DNA from: Takakia lepidozioides
Taxonomy: Eukaryota; Streptophyta; Takakiopsida; Takakiales; Takakiaceae
Reading direction: 5' to 3'
DNA length: 64,000 nucleotides
NCBI GenBank assembly: GCA_030704615.1
Contig: CM060732.1
Span: 72,025,053 to 72,089,052 of the forward strand
Position 1 is the stretch's first letter. The number at the start of each line of letters is the position of its first letter. This document shows positions 23,397-35,119 of this stretch, piece after piece. The notes beneath the pieces were generated by a model, which was given only the letters and a program-made list of their open reading frames with translations, was not told the DNA's origin and ran no database searches. A program made the position numbers and the translations under genes.

Positions 23397-24125
23397 TGTC
23401 GCGGCCCTTTGCCTTGAGGGCAGGGGGTCGGGACACATGAGGGGCTGCCCCTGTGGTGGGGGCAGCGGCAGCGATAGGTATGGGGGGCTGAAGCACCCTT
23501 GAGTGCCCAAGGCACTCAAGGAGGCGGAGGCGCTCACTAGGTGGAGCCCCGCACACCGGGTTGCGGTGGGGGTGGCTCCACAAGGGGTGGTGGTAGCTTA
23601 GCGGGACTTAGTGGGGGTGGCATATGACTCACCATGGGGGCGGAGACCTCGTGGTGGGAGTCGTGGGGAGTCTTGGGACTCATCACGGTCCATAGGGGCC
23701 GTGGTGAGTGGGCCAAGACTCACCGCGACTCATCACCGGGAGTCGAGGGTTTTCGTGGTGGTTCGCCATAAAATGGCATGGCTGGTTGTGAAACCCCCGC
23801 GGACAGCTACAGAAGTATATATAAGGGGAGTAGTGACCCCGAGAACGGTGCAAGCCCGTTGGTGACCAAAAACTAGTGAGTAAGCGAGCGAGCCGGAAAG
23901 CGACCAAAGAGTGGGGAGCTGTTCCGGACTGCCATCTACCAAAGGGAATTCCACTAGGCCCAAATAGGTGGAGGGTTTAGTGGGAGAGCGAAGGGGGGAC
24001 CGTTATGTCCCGGTGAGCAGCCGAAGCTCCAAGTTGGCCCGGCGGCCAGGTTGGGAGTCAGGCGCGCGCATCAAAGCGAGTAACTATGACTTGAAGGGGA
24101 GCTTACCGAAGTGAGGTGCGCGACA
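23397..24125 (+). repeat. Gypsy LTR, plus orientation
   Basis: It starts TGTCGCGGCCC and ends GTGCGCGACA, with short terminal inverted repeats TGTCGCG/CGCGACA. A TATATATAA promoter-like box lies at about 23815. Homologous LTRs lie at 27553-28279, 46875-47594 and 50094-50816, all on minus. Confidence 0.9.
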
Positions 24126-24127
24126 CT

Positions 24128-24139
24128 TGGTATCAGAGC
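24128..24139 (+). promoter_or_regulatory. Primer-binding site (initiator-Met tRNA type)
   Basis: TGGTATCAGAGC lies 2 nt after the LTR end. This is the standard plant LTR-retrotransposon site complementary to the 3' end of initiator Met-tRNA. The minus copies have the same site beside their LTRs, with one change (TGGTATCAAAGC) at about 50080-50091. Confidence 0.85.
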
Positions 24140-24181
24140 TTAGAGTTCAGTACGTGATCGTCCTTGGGATTGGCCTCATTA

Positions 24182-24749
24182 TGGGGTCGGGCAAGCCAAA
24201 GCGAAAGCGGAACGGCCCAAAAAAATAATGATCCTAGTGAGCCCGATGGGGGCGATGTGTCACCGGAGCGGCCGTTTGAGGAAGCGATGCAGGTTTCTGA
24301 AAACGAGGCCGCTCAAGAGCGGGAGGAATCTGAGGAGTCGGAGCCCGAGGAATCCCTGAGAGCTCCGACAGACCAACAGATGCCTCCCATGCCGGCAGCT
24401 TTTTGGGAAGGGTTGTTGGCGCAGTTTGGCGGGACGTTGAAAGACGTGTTGAAGGCGGCTAATGCCACTTCCGCTAAGGCAAAGTTTAAGGTGAAGCCTA
24501 AGGAACCCGGTACCTTCGAGGGCGTCCAAAATCGGAAGGCACTCAACACCTGGCTCTTGGAGCTAGAGCAGTACTTCCGGGCGGCCAAGTTGAGTGACGA
24601 GGATCGGGTGGAAGTGGCTCCCACCTATTTGAGGGGCTATGCTCAACAATGGTGGCAGAAACGCCTTCATGACCGAGGTCCAAGCCCGGAAACCTTGAAC
24701 TGGAGTGGGTTCAAGGAATTGATGAAGAGACAGTTTGTGCCCCTCAACT
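24182..24749 (+). pseudogene. Truncated gypsy gag (plus)
   Basis: The ATG at 24182 opens [11 protein letters not shown], just after the primer-binding site. A frame break near 24224 (a run of A) then moves to the frame with a long Glu-rich stretch and the retrotransposon gag domain ([38 protein letters not shown]). The frame ends at KRQFVPLN where gag joins MULE-gene sequence with a shared CAAC. Zinc knuckle and pol are missing. Confidence 0.8.
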
Positions 24750-25478
24750 GATGAGGAGGACCCCACTCTTCCGAAGTTTCGTTGTGGGGAAAGCAATCGG
24801 CATCTGGACTGGTACAATGAGCTTCACCGCATCGTCGCCTCCCAGTGGATCTTTGCTCCGCAACACTCCTCAATGGATTTCACGGCGGAGGAGGCCACCC
24901 GTGTTGTGGACAAAGCCCGTGAGTATGGAGTGGCGCTTCTGGCAGAGGAGACCGAGCCACCGCTTATCGCGCAACTCTTTCTCATGCACGACCCACGCCC
25001 ACTGGTTATAAGGCACATGGCCATCGCCCACCCAATATTTGGTGTTCGTCCGAAGCACTTAGCGAGCTTGACAGAGACTGCTTTTGAGGAGATGGCAAAT
25101 TGTTTCCTCCGCCGTCAATGGATGCAATTTGGCAATTTCAAGTCTTACACCAAATTAAAAAAAGACCTTCACAACCTGCGGATGGACCTACTGCACGGAA
25201 GCGAAGAGGCTCGGGAAAGCATGTCGGCTGATGAAAGATATTGGACTATGGACCACAGTCCTAGATCATGGTATGTCATCAGACCTAACAGACCTTGTTA
25301 ACAGACCTTTTAAACAGACCTTGTCATTGACCACGAACGCAGACCTTCTAGCAGACTTTATGAACCATGACAACCAACAGAGTTCTGAAGCAGACCACGT
25401 CAAGCATCAAACCCCCATGTATTCTTCTGTTTGTTAGCAGACCATGGATGAGTGCTTTGTTTTTTACGTGTTTGTGAC
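24750..25478 (+). pseudogene. Captured fragment of the MULE Ulp1-type gene
   Basis: Nearly identical to 44991-45720 of element 2. It encodes DEEDPTLPKFRCGESNRHLD through RMDLLHGSEEARESMSADER, then a CAGACC-rich tail ending in stops. The left edge joins gag(+) at CAAC microhomology. The right edge passes into antisense gag at about CCGTGGTTGCC, the same junction as in element 2. Confidence 0.85.
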
Positions 25479-27498
25479 CGTGGTTGCCCGAGTCATGTTC
25501 AATTGTCGGGGTTTCGTGCACTTCTTGGCCATGTGCCCGGGCTCTCCGCAATTGAAACACACTCCATCAAAGGTCGCCTTCTGTCCGCTATAAGCCGCTC
25601 CACCCGCTTTTCCTTTTGAAGCACCGGGTGCCGCCTTGACGTGTGAAGGCCCTCCCTTCGATTTCCACGTGCCATTGTCGCCGCGTGGCCTATCCCACTT
25701 CTTTTCCGGTCGGAAGGAGTCACCTTCCCGCCGGGTCTTCTTGTGGTTCAGCTCCGTACGGCCTTGTCTTTCACCCCTAGGGACATCTGAGAAACATTCA
25801 GCCCTCTCAATTGCCTCGTTCAAAGTCTTAGGTGGCTTCTCCTCCAACTTCCGCCTGGCCCATGGGGCCAGTCCCGCCACAAAGTTGAAGACCATTTCCG
25901 GTTCTGCCATGTCCACGACTTCGAGCAAAAGCACATTGAAAGCCTGGACATATCCCCGAATGTCATCTGTTTGCTTCAAATTCCTCATCTTGTCCCGGGC
26001 AAGCCAGGACGCGTTGAGGGGCACACTCTTCATCAATTCCTTGAACCCACTCCAGTTCAAGGTTTCCGGGCTTGGACCTCGGTCGTGAAGGCGTTTCTGC
26101 CACCATTGTTGAGCATAGCCCCTCAAATAGGTGGGAGTCACTTCCACCCGATCCTCGTCACTCAACTTGGCCGCCCGGAAGTACTGCTCTAGCTCCAAGA
26201 GCCAGGTGTTGAGTGCCTTCCGATTTTGGACGCCCTCGAAGGTGCCGGGTTCCTTAGGCTTCACCTTAAACTTTGCCTTAGCGGAAGTGGCATTAGCCGG
26301 CATTAGTGGCATTAGACTCTCGCATTAGCTGATATCGTAGCTTTTCCAATGTACGAAATACTCAAAACGTTTATACTTGATGCGAGAGTCTAGGACTTCG
26401 TCGACTTCATACTCGATTTCCTGATTGACTTCAATTGGTGGAGGTGCTACGGAAACTCTCACTAGAATATTCGATGGATGATACAACTCCAATAATAAAA
26501 CATGAAAGACTGGATGGATGCGCATACTTTGTGGGAGTTCAAGCCGAAAACTGACCGCATTTATTTGTCGAATAATTTTGAATGGTCCCAGGCGTTGATA
26601 ATCCAACTTCCTTGATGGTCGCGAGATTTGTATGTCCCGTCGAAGAAGCCACACACGATCTCCGACCTTGAACTGGGGTTGGAGTTGGCGATGTTGATCT
26701 TCATATGCTTGTATTGTTTTTGAGCTTCTGCGAGGTGGAATGTAAGCTCCTTGTGAATCGTAGCAAGATGAGTAACAAGGTTTTCTGCAGCAGGGCTTCC
26801 AACAGTCTTCATGTGGAAAGGGTTTGCTCGAGGATGATGACCATAATTGGAGAAAAATGGAGTTTGCTTGGTCGAAGAATGTATAGTGTTGTTGTAGGCA
26901 AACTCAGCCAATGACAAAAGGTCCATCCAATTATCTTGGTGATAATTTATCGTACAGCAAAAATACTGCTCCAAAATCTGGTTTACACGTTCGGTTTGAC
27001 CATCAGTCTGTGGATGATTAGCTGTAGAGAGTTGATCTTAGTATCCAATATGTGGGCGTTGAATGAAGCACGCACCCTGTCACACACCATGCACCTAGCC
27101 ACGAACTGTTGCACCTCTGTATGCATACCACGCCATCAATACTGCCCCTGCAGTAAACTGTGAGTGCGTCGCACTCCAAAATGCCCCAACTCCTCATGGG
27201 CATGCCGCACTAACCGTGCACGCTGTGTGGGGTGTCTTTCAACGTCCCGCCAAACTGCGCCAACAACCCTTCCCAAAAAGCTGCTGGCATGGGAGGCATC
27301 TGTTGGTCTGTCGGAGCTCTCAGGGATTCCTCGGGCTCCGACTCCTCGGATTCCTCCCGCTCTTGAGCGGCCTCGTTTTCAGAAACCTGCGTCGCTTCCT
27401 CAAACGGCCGCTTCGGTGACACGTCGCCCCCATCGGGCTCACCAGGATCATCATGTTTTGGGCCGTTCCGCTTTCGCTTTGGCTTGCCCGACCCCATG
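25479..27498 (-). pseudogene. Gypsy gag (minus), split by a foreign insert
   Basis: It reads from ATG at 27498 ([14 protein letters not shown]) to FGGTLKD at 27239, then resumes at about 26300 with ANATSAKAKF and continues through the gag core to the zinc knuckle [14 protein letters not shown] near 25550. It ends at the chimeric junction about 25479 before protease and RT. The interruption at 26313-27238 replaces only a few codons. Confidence 0.8.
26313..27238 (-). mobile_element. Chromovirus integrase fragment inserted in gag
   Basis: On minus it encodes the integrase H2C2 zinc region (HEELGHFGVRRTHSLL ... ARCMVCDRVRASF, one stop, about 27050-27215). It then jumps to the end of the integrase core ([15 protein letters not shown], near 27010), [20 protein letters not shown] and a C-terminal chromodomain (YEVDEVLDSRIKYKRFEYFV, near 26380). 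The catalytic integrase core between the two parts is deleted. It comes from a different gypsy family from the surrounding gag. Confidence 0.8.
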
Positions 27499-27552
27499 AT
27501 GAGGCCAATCCCAAGGACGATCACGTACTGAACTCTAAGCTCTGATACCAAG

Positions 27553-28279
27553 TGTCGCGCACCTCACTTCGGTAAGCTCCCCTTCAAGTCATAGTTACTC
27601 GCTTTGATGCGCACGCCTGACTCCCAACCTGGCCGCCGGGCCAACTCGGAGCTTCGGCTGCTCACCGGGACATAACGGTCCTCCTTTGCTCTCCCACTAA
27701 ACCCTCCACCTATTTTGGGCCTAGTGGAATTCCCTTTGGTAGATGGCAGTCCGGAACAGCTCCCCACTCTTTGGTCGCTTTCCGGCTCGCTCGCTTACTC
27801 ACTAGTTTTTGGTCACCAACGGGCTTGCACCGTTCTCGGGGTCACTACTCCCCTTATATATACTTCTGTAGCTGTCCGCGGGGGTTTCACAACCAGCCAT
27901 GCCATTTTATGGCGAACCACCACGAAAACCCTCGACTCCCGGTGATGAGTCGCGGTGAGTCTTGGCCCACTCACCACGGCCCCTATGGACCGTGATGAGT
28001 CCCAAGACTCCCCACGACTCCCACCACGAGGTCTCCGCCCCCATGGTGAGTCCTATGCCACCCCCACTAAGTCCCGCTAAGCTACCACCACCCCTTGTGG
28101 AGCCACCCCACCGCAACCCGGTGTGCGGGGCTCCACCTAGTGAGCGCCTCCGCCTCCTTGAGTGCCTTGGGCACTCAAGGGTGCTTCAGCCCCCATACCT
28201 ATCGCTGCCGCTGCCCCCACCACAGGGGCAGCCCCTCATGTGTCCCGACCCCCTGCCCTCAAGGCAAAGGGCCGCGACA
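27553..28279 (-). repeat. Gypsy LTR, minus orientation (copy 1)
   Basis: Same LTR family as 23397-24125, inverted. The primer-binding site lies just outside at about 27539-27550. The outer edge abuts the MULE transposase fragment after CGCGACA at 28279. Confidence 0.9.
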
Positions 28280-29370
28280 TGCGGGGTTCAGGTCTTTCCA
28301 CATGCGGACGCTGTCAGCATCTTTGGCATGCTTTTTGAACGTCTGCCACGCCCGTTTCTCAACCAGGTTGCAGACATCTTGCTCGAGGAGGAAATCATCA
28401 CGTGTCCATGCATCTCCCAAACCTGTGTTGTTCATGACATGCTCCTTGTGTTCCATCATGATTTGTGCGACTGTGAGGCCTCGGCACAAACACTCAACGA
28501 CCCAGGCTTTCAATTCCTGGCTAATGCGGGGTGCATAGGCTGCCCGTGTGTTCCTGAACTCTGCGGTCTTGCCATGGGAGGGTTTCCCTTGGGCATCGAC
28601 GTGCTCCATGTTGTTGTAGTATGTGAGGACACAAATGTCCGGGGCAAGATAAGATTGCTGCACTTTGAAACAACAAAGGCACCCGCGCTTGTACGACTCT
28701 CGTAGTCTGACTTCTTCCTTCTTGGGCCTTTATGCGGGTGTTTAGTGCCAACACCCACATCCGGACCTCCACGCTTTTGTTTTGGATCCTCAACAGTTGC
28801 ATTGACCGTGCGCTTGTCGTTGGGTCCGTAGCAGCATTGATACCTATCAAATGGAATTCAAAAGCCAAAATATCAACCGCCTATGGACTTATGGAAGCCA
28901 TAGTCGGAGACAAATACAAATCACAACAACAATGCAGTGAGATCCCTAAACCACAATGAGGATGGTGCACACATGATACTGCTCAAGAAGGTGTTCCCTC
29001 TGGGAGCTTTCCGCACTCCGGTGTCCACATGTACCCAATATTGAGTGGGGCAGTCCTCCACACTCTCTTCTCCATGGACGAAGTCCGCAACTCTATCCCA
29101 AGGTATACATGCCTTTTTAACACGCACTTGCACCCCCCTAAACCCATATTGCGTTTCACACTTCCAATGGATGTCCTTATTGTTGAAAGGTCCTGGTTTC
29201 GGTGTTTGCAGACTTTGTCGAAGAGGGCGTATAAGCCGGCTCTCAAATTGCTGAATGTCGTCGGCTTCCGCTCCTACGTCCATGCCCTGTACAGTGCAGA
29301 ACACATGCTCCAGAAGAACCTGCAACGAAAGCGCCGCAGGACACGATGGAGAACGTGCACGGAGAAACAT
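28280..29370 (-). pseudogene. N-terminal part of a MULE/SWIM-type transposase (element 1)
   Basis: From right to left on minus: a DIHWKCETQYGFRGVQVRVK ... PWDRVADFVHGEE block (about 29050-29180), a spliced or frame-broken middle with Lys/Arg-rich PHKGPRRKKSD, then APDICVLTYYNNMEHVDAQG, EFRNTRAAYAPRISQELKAW and VRMWKDLNPAC, cut by the LTR at 28279. The same blocks in the same order occur in element 2 (53260-53600 and 53023-53253). DDE and SWIM regions are lost here. Frame changes between blocks suggest introns plus decay. Confidence 0.55.
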
Positions 29371-29409
29371 GACCCACGTTTACAGCTGGTGGCAGATGGC
29401 AGGCGGCAG

Positions 29410-29640
29410 AGATAAGGCCCTAAATTGGAGGGCTGCGGTGGGATTCGTCGTGGACGGCCAAGATCTTGCGGGCGGGCGGACTAGAGGGAGCGGACTAGCC
29501 CCAGCAGACCCGCCCCAGCGGACAGGCCGGTGGACGGAGCCCGGGAGGGTCAGCCGCGGCAGCAGCGGTGGGCGTGGGCGACCGCGGGCAGCGGCGGGGC
29601 TATGAAAGTAATGTAAGGGGCCTTTTCCCCATAATGCAAA
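29410..29640 (-). repeat. Right terminal inverted repeat of element 1
   Basis: Reverse complement of 16571-16862 over most of its length, starting internally at AGATAAGGCCCTAAATTGGA. The outer part contains AGTAATGTAAGGGGCC. The exact terminus is uncertain. Confidence 0.7.
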
Positions 29641-32133
29641 AAAAACGTTTGTGGCGTGGGTCTCGTGAGGGTTTTTTTTTTATATATGTTTAATATTTTC
29701 CCTTCTTATCAGTAAAATCCTTGGTTCTCCACCAAAAAAGTAAAAATAAAAATGCCCTCCGTAACCTTTCCTTGAAACAAAATAAAAATAAAAATGCTTG
29801 AGGGTCCCCTCTTTTCCAAAAAGAAAAGAAAAAGAAACCAAGGAAAAAACAAAAAAAAAAGAGAAAAAGGTAGAAATCCTTAGCGGCAAGGGCTGTACTT
29901 TCCCCATCAACGGATGGGATGCGTTTCAATATCCATCGCACGGCAATGAAGTCATGCACGTGGATGGCTTGAGCGAGAGAAGTAGGCTCTCGCAAAACAC
30001 CTTTCTTGCGCGAGCAAAGTGTGGGAGGGCAGAGGGATTGTGAGGGGGTCTACTTATCGTTTGTGAATGCCCCGCTTGCTTGCAGACATGTGGACTCATT
30101 CTTGCTCTTCAAAAGGTGTGAGTTTATTTTATTTTATAAGATGGTGAGATGTTTTGCTCTAGAGAGATACGCATGATCGTCTGGCTGGGGGAACAACTAA
30201 TGATATACGTCTGGTCTAGTATGCTGAAATTGAGAGCGGTAGAATTGTAAATCCGCGGAATGCTTGTTCAGATGACTTGATCGATGGTGTTTTTAGAGAA
30301 TAGTGAGGGGAACGCAAGTGGGGAGAAAGAATGAGGGGGTTTCGCTGTCAGAGCATCAGCGTAAAGTTTACTAGTTACCCTGATAGATTGAGTTTCAGTC
30401 CAGGTGCGAATCTTGAACCATCTACTCTCATCCCATATTCCTGGAAGTCTAAGAGATCAGAGAAGCTACTAGTATGAGATGCGGTATGTGTACAGAGGGA
30501 GAAGGAGGAGTGTTCATGAATTTGCAACAAAGTTCGAAGGATTTGTAGTTGTGTTCAGCTTTGGGACACCAGCAGTCCTCCGCGAAACCAAGGAGGGTTT
30601 GGAGGATATTTTTCGGCCTGAGGAATCCATTTCCAAGATTCACAGGTAAAGTTAATCTCTCTCTCTCTCTCTTTCTCGCAAGCTAATAATTGTTTTTCGG
30701 ACAATTTTCGTGGTATTGTGTTCCACTCATCAACCTTCTGCTGAGTAGGGGTTGGCTACATCGGGCAGCCTTTCCAATGTGCGGTTTCAAGAGCATGTCT
30801 GATCGTGTCCCAGCTGTCTTCACTCGTTAATCCGTACACTACGAATGATACACCTCAACTTCTGAGAAGTGAACTGGTAGCTGGGTTTTCCCTCTCTGTT
30901 GGGTGACCGATGGTTAATTTGAGAAACCCTAGGCCAGTTCGCTCGATAGAGCAAAGTATGGCTAGCTGGCTTGTTTCGGGCAAGTAATTTGCAGACCTTA
31001 GTGTACATCTTTTTCACACGAGCCTTCCCCACCAAATCAATCTTTATCAGTTGGTCTATCCACCAATTTTCCCAGTAGCAGTGGAGAAGCCCGGGCATTC
31101 CAAAGTTGCATGAGACTCACTATTTGTGGCATGCCTTATGCTATGCAACATGTTGTCCACCTACCCTGGCATTTACCTAACTAAGTCTACTCATGCCACG
31201 TCCATCTTTTGGGTATGCACCTGACCTGGGCACACTGAGCGATGGCCATCCTTCTGACATCTGTACCAGATTATCAGTTGTGAATATAACTGTATTGTAA
31301 TTAAGGTGAAGCAACAAAGCTACTTAGGCTGAGACAAGTCTTGCAACCAATGTCAGTAGTACAAGAGGATCTAGCAAGGAATTTGCTTGAAAGTTTCTCT
31401 TAAGACTGGGGTAAGACTGCCCCCAAAGAGTTGGGGAGGCTTGGTGAACTAAAACTTCCTCTTTCTTTGGGGACGTTAGGCCTGCACTTAACTGTCCAAC
31501 CTTGTCCATGGGACTGTTGGCAGTCTCTCGGGTCCTCTCCCACATTTTCTATACCACTATGCATCTTGTTTCAAGCATCCAGTAGGGATAAGATGCAAGG
31601 ATGTTCCTAACTGGTATAGGAGTATACTGCAAGGACTAGCAAAGATTGGCTTTGACCATTTAGGGTTTAGCCCATGCAGGATAACTAACCCTTCCAGAGT
31701 CTCTTGTGGGGTTTCAGCCTACTACGATATCTTCTACGCCTCCCAAATTTTGCCATGGTGATTGCACAGCCAGCAACAATCCAGTTATTGGGAATTCGTG
31801 TACAAGCTGGTATAGCCACTTAAATACTAAACCACGTGCAGTATTGCTGCTCTATCATCGATTTTACTGCAGATGTGACAGACAGACAGACAGCAATCAT
31901 AGCAGTGCTGCTGTGCTTTCATGCAGAAGCAGAACATTTTACCCCTCTGCGTTCAATAAGAACCAGAATGTGGAGCTTCCTACCCCTCTTGCAGATTGAG
32001 AGATGTGGTTATGCATTTCTAGTCCGAATTGGGGTAGAGAAATTGGCATAGCCTTGTTATGATTGCAGTTCATCAAAAGGTTTCATTTGTTTGTCCTGGC
32101 TGGTCCCCTCTGTTTTTCCATCTAGAAGAGAAA
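29641..32133. other. Intergenic, no gene seen
   Basis: It contains A-rich tracts at about 29800-29870, a TC microsatellite at about 30656-30672 and only short open frames. The right end may hold 5' exons of the NYN-LOTUS gene. Confidence 0.4.
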
Positions 32134-32277
32134 ATGGTTAAAACTTTGCATGTGCATGATGCTTTGAGGTCATACAGCCCCTGCAACTGCCTCAGAGAAG
32201 AGGTCAGTGTGTGAGGGTTCTTACCAGGTTCTTGATTGTTGATGCTCTTTATTCATCCACAGGAGAATAACAAGACA

Positions 32278-35119
32278 ATGACCTCCATGAGAACAAGCCC
32301 AAACCTGAGAGGTACTCCAACTATGGAATCGGCAGCAAATGCAAGAGCCCAACAGCAGCTTCGAGGGATTGCAACAGGACCAGTTGCAATTCTCTGGGAT
32401 ATTGAAAATTGTCCTGTTCCTGGGGAAGTGAATGCAAAGGATGTGGCTGGCAATATACGGATGGCATTGCAAGTACATCCATCCTTCCGAGGTGCCGTTA
32501 CAATGTTTTCTGCGTATGGTGACTTCAATCATTTCCCTCGCAAGGTCCGTGAAGGATGCCAAAGGACAGGTGTCAATCTTATCGATGTCCCGAATGGCAG
32601 AAAGGATGCTGCCGATAAAGCAATTCTTGTTGATATGTTTTTGTTTGCACTTGATAACCCCCCTCCATCAACAATTTTCCTCATTACAGGAGATGTGGAT
32701 TTTGCGCCTGCACTCCACAAGCTTGGCCAGCGTGGATACACTGTTGTGCTGGGAATCCCAGATAGGGTTTGGGTTTCCTCAGCCCTTTGTGGTGCAGGTC
32801 GCTTTGTTTGGGATTGGCCAAGTGTTGCCCGCGGTGAAGGCCTTGTTCCGGCAAAGGCAGTGCTTGGACGGGGGGCTAATTTGTACCCAAGTGAAGGACA
32901 AGTACCTGTGGAGTTGAATACACATTCAGACCTTGGCCAGGGTCATTGGGTTGTCAGTGATGAATCTGAACTCCCAAGTGAAAATGTTTCCTATGATGAT
33001 ATTCTTAACCCCTGGAGGTTGACTCACTTAAATTCTACTCTCAATGCAGAATCAGGGAAATCCGACGTGCATTCTGAGTCTGTTGATTTCCTTCAACAAT
33101 TTGGATCTGCTCAGGTGCAAACCCATGTTCCCAGGCCAAGTCAGGAGAGTGTCATGAGCTCCCGAACCGGTCCCCTCTCTCAAAAGAATCATGGGATTGG
33201 CCTCACCTGTAAGGTTGGGTTCTCTGCCCCTAAATCTGGTGAATATGTAACTCAGACTGGTCAGGTTGAAACTCAAAGTGGTCAAGCAGGAATTTTGGGT
33301 GAGTGGACAGAGCCCAGCAGCCCTGGAGGTTTGTCCCATACTTCATGGGTGCAACCAGGGGACCTTCCAGGACTGAAGAGACAGTTCGTGAAGCTGCTGA
33401 GTTTGAATGGCGGAAAGATGAGTTTAGTCCGAGTGCCTTCAGAATATTGCAAGCAGTTTGGGCGACCACTGTATTTGGCAGAATATGGATCCCTGAAGCT
33501 TGTTCACTTGATTGAGAAGATGCGAGACTTGCTATGTGTGAAGGGTGATGGTACTACGAAGACCCTTAGTTTGACAAAAGCTGGAGCTCGTGTTGCCAGG
33601 AAGTACAAGCCTGTTGCAAATCAGGGCGAAGCTCCCAAAGGTGACAAAGAAAGGTAGACGGCTGCCCTCAACTTTTATTATCACTCTCTTATAGCTAACG
33701 CATGTTCTTTGGGAATTTTTGGTTGTCTACATGGGCATGGTCCTGTAGTTCACTATTGGTGGTTGCAAACTTGGTTGTTTTTGCTATTTGTGGGATTTTA
33801 GTCATCATTTACATATACGTGTGCACTCACACATATACATTAGTGTATTTATAGGCATTTTCAAGGGGTTTGTTGGAGTTTGCATAAGCTTTGCATGTGC
33901 AATTTATCCAATGTGTCTCAATGTAAACAGGGATGTTTGTGAGGACTCAGAGCCTGAGGGGATGGGAACAACTGTGAAGGAGATGGAAAAGGAGGCGAGT
34001 AAGGTGGAAACGATTGTATCAGTGGCAAGCCAGAGGCATTTGCTAGACATGGATATGGATGAGGTAACTGGTGAGACTTTGCTTGTTCAAGAATGGGACT
34101 CTGGATCAGGCGAGAAGAAAGGGAGTCAGATGCAGTCCCACGAGGAGAGGCTTGTGGAGGTGAGTGTGCATATGTTACGTGCAAAGATTGGATTATCCTG
34201 TTTGCAAAGGAACTATTTATTCAGGAAAATTCAAAGTTGATTAATAAGGACTTGGATTTGAAAGCCTGCTACAAGTCCACCTGTACCCAAGAGTTGATGA
34301 CTCAATTTGTGCTGACAAGCATATAGTAATTAGATATTAATGACCCAGTTTGTTCAAGTCACAGCAAGAATGTAGGAGCATAGTGGTTAAGAAATAAGGG
34401 TAGGTACTGGGAGTGAATGCTCTTGATCTTCAGGGTTGCCAGGTCCAAGGTTTTGAAAAGTAAGCCAAACGCTGACCCCTTTCTGGACCCAAGACCATTC
34501 AGCTTGCAAATGTTCCGGGATTCCATTGGATGTGAGACTGAAAAAGTTACATGCAAAGGAGGTTTCCTTCTGTGCACTTCATTCCTCTTTGTAAATATGA
34601 CGAAGAACTTGTGGAATAAATCTGTCCTGTTCACATTCAGGCTCTGGTTCAGGTCAAGTATGTGGAGGAGGGGAAGTTGGAAGTGTTTAGGCAGGAGCTG
34701 CAAGAGTTGCTGGTGAGCCATGCCTGCAGCATCTTGCTGACAAGTTTTTTGGCGCTCTATCAACAGCGATATGCACGTGACCTGGACCTCTCATCATTTG
34801 GTGTGAAGAGCTTGGAATGTCTCCTTGAAAAGGTAAACTCTCTCTCCCTCTCTTTCCCCATGATGTGGATTCTCACCCATGTCAAAGCATAAGATGCAGA
34901 GTCTCTTTAACAGGGGTGTGGTAATGAGACAGAACTGTATGGGAAAAATGGATCAGTAGTTTGCTTGAAGAGAGCTTAGTTGGTGGCTGTTCCACGTAGG
35001 GTGTTGGCAACAGGTATATCTGATTTGCTATAAATTGGCTGTGTTCTTCACAGGTGAAGGATGTCGCAGTCATGAAAGAGGAACCAGGAACCAGCCGTAT
35101 GTTTGTGGTGGCTGTATGA
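32278..35119 (+). CDS. NYN-domain ribonuclease with two LOTUS domains (MARF1/limkain-b1-like)
   Basis: Predicted RNA-binding endoribonuclease. Four exons: 32278-33653, 33931-34159, 34641-34832, 35054-35119. All join in phase with GT-AG borders and give 620 residues. The NYN (PIN-like) domain is at about residues 33-180, with acidic catalytic positions in ILWDIENCPVPG, ADKAILVDMF and TGDVDFAPAL. A first LOTUS/OST-HTH domain lies at about 364-432 (LKRQFVKLLSLNGGKMSLV). A second spans exons 3-4 (FRQELQELLVSHACSILLTS ... FGVKSLECLLEKVKDVAVM). The middle is low-complexity. A 5' exon is possible: ATG at 32134 in good context, donor GAG/GTCAGT at 32203, acceptor ending 32262, in frame, but the intron would be only 60 nt. 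No lesions are seen. Family membership is clear; substrate is unknown. Confidence 0.88.
33654..33930 (+). other. Intron 1 of the NYN-LOTUS gene
   Basis: AG/GTAGAC donor and GTAAACAG/G acceptor. The join keeps Arg and continues DVCEDSEPEG. The other two introns are 34160-34640 (GTGAGT ... TTCAG) and 34833-35053 (GTAAAC ... CACAG). Confidence 0.8.

Larger units (their letters stand above)
23397..28279. mobile_element. Rearranged Ty3/gypsy element with inverted LTRs
   Basis: Order: LTR(+) 23397-24125, primer-binding site, gag(+) 24182-24749, a piece of the element-2-type MULE gene 24750-25478, gag(-) about 25479-26300, a foreign integrase/chromodomain fragment 26313-27238, gag(-) 27239-27498, LTR(-) 27553-28279. 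The two LTRs are in opposite orientation, so the whole is an imperfect palindrome. No matching 5-bp duplication is seen at the outer edges (CACAT vs TGCGG). Confidence 0.8.
16571..29640. mobile_element. MULE-like element 1 carrying a Ulp1 gene, disrupted by a gypsy element
   Basis: The interval is bounded by GC-rich inverted repeats (16571-16862 and 29410-29640). It contains, in order, a plus-strand Ulp1-protease gene (18844-22702), a rearranged Ty3/gypsy insertion (23397-28279) and an N-terminal fragment of a minus-strand MULE-type transposase (28280-29370). Long inverted repeats plus a convergent ULP-like gene match the known Kaonashi-type organisation in angiosperms (family knowledge). A 9-bp target duplication could not be recognised, so the exact ends are approximate. 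Confidence 0.55.

Noticed and set aside
23683-23963. Minus-strand open frames of 74-76 codons seen again at 27715-27995 and 47037-47317
   Set aside because: They lie inside LTRs and are conserved only because the LTR is repeated; no domain is present.
24870-25058. Minus frames antisense to the MULE conserved block, repeated at 45112-45300
   Set aside because: Shadows of the plus-strand coding block.
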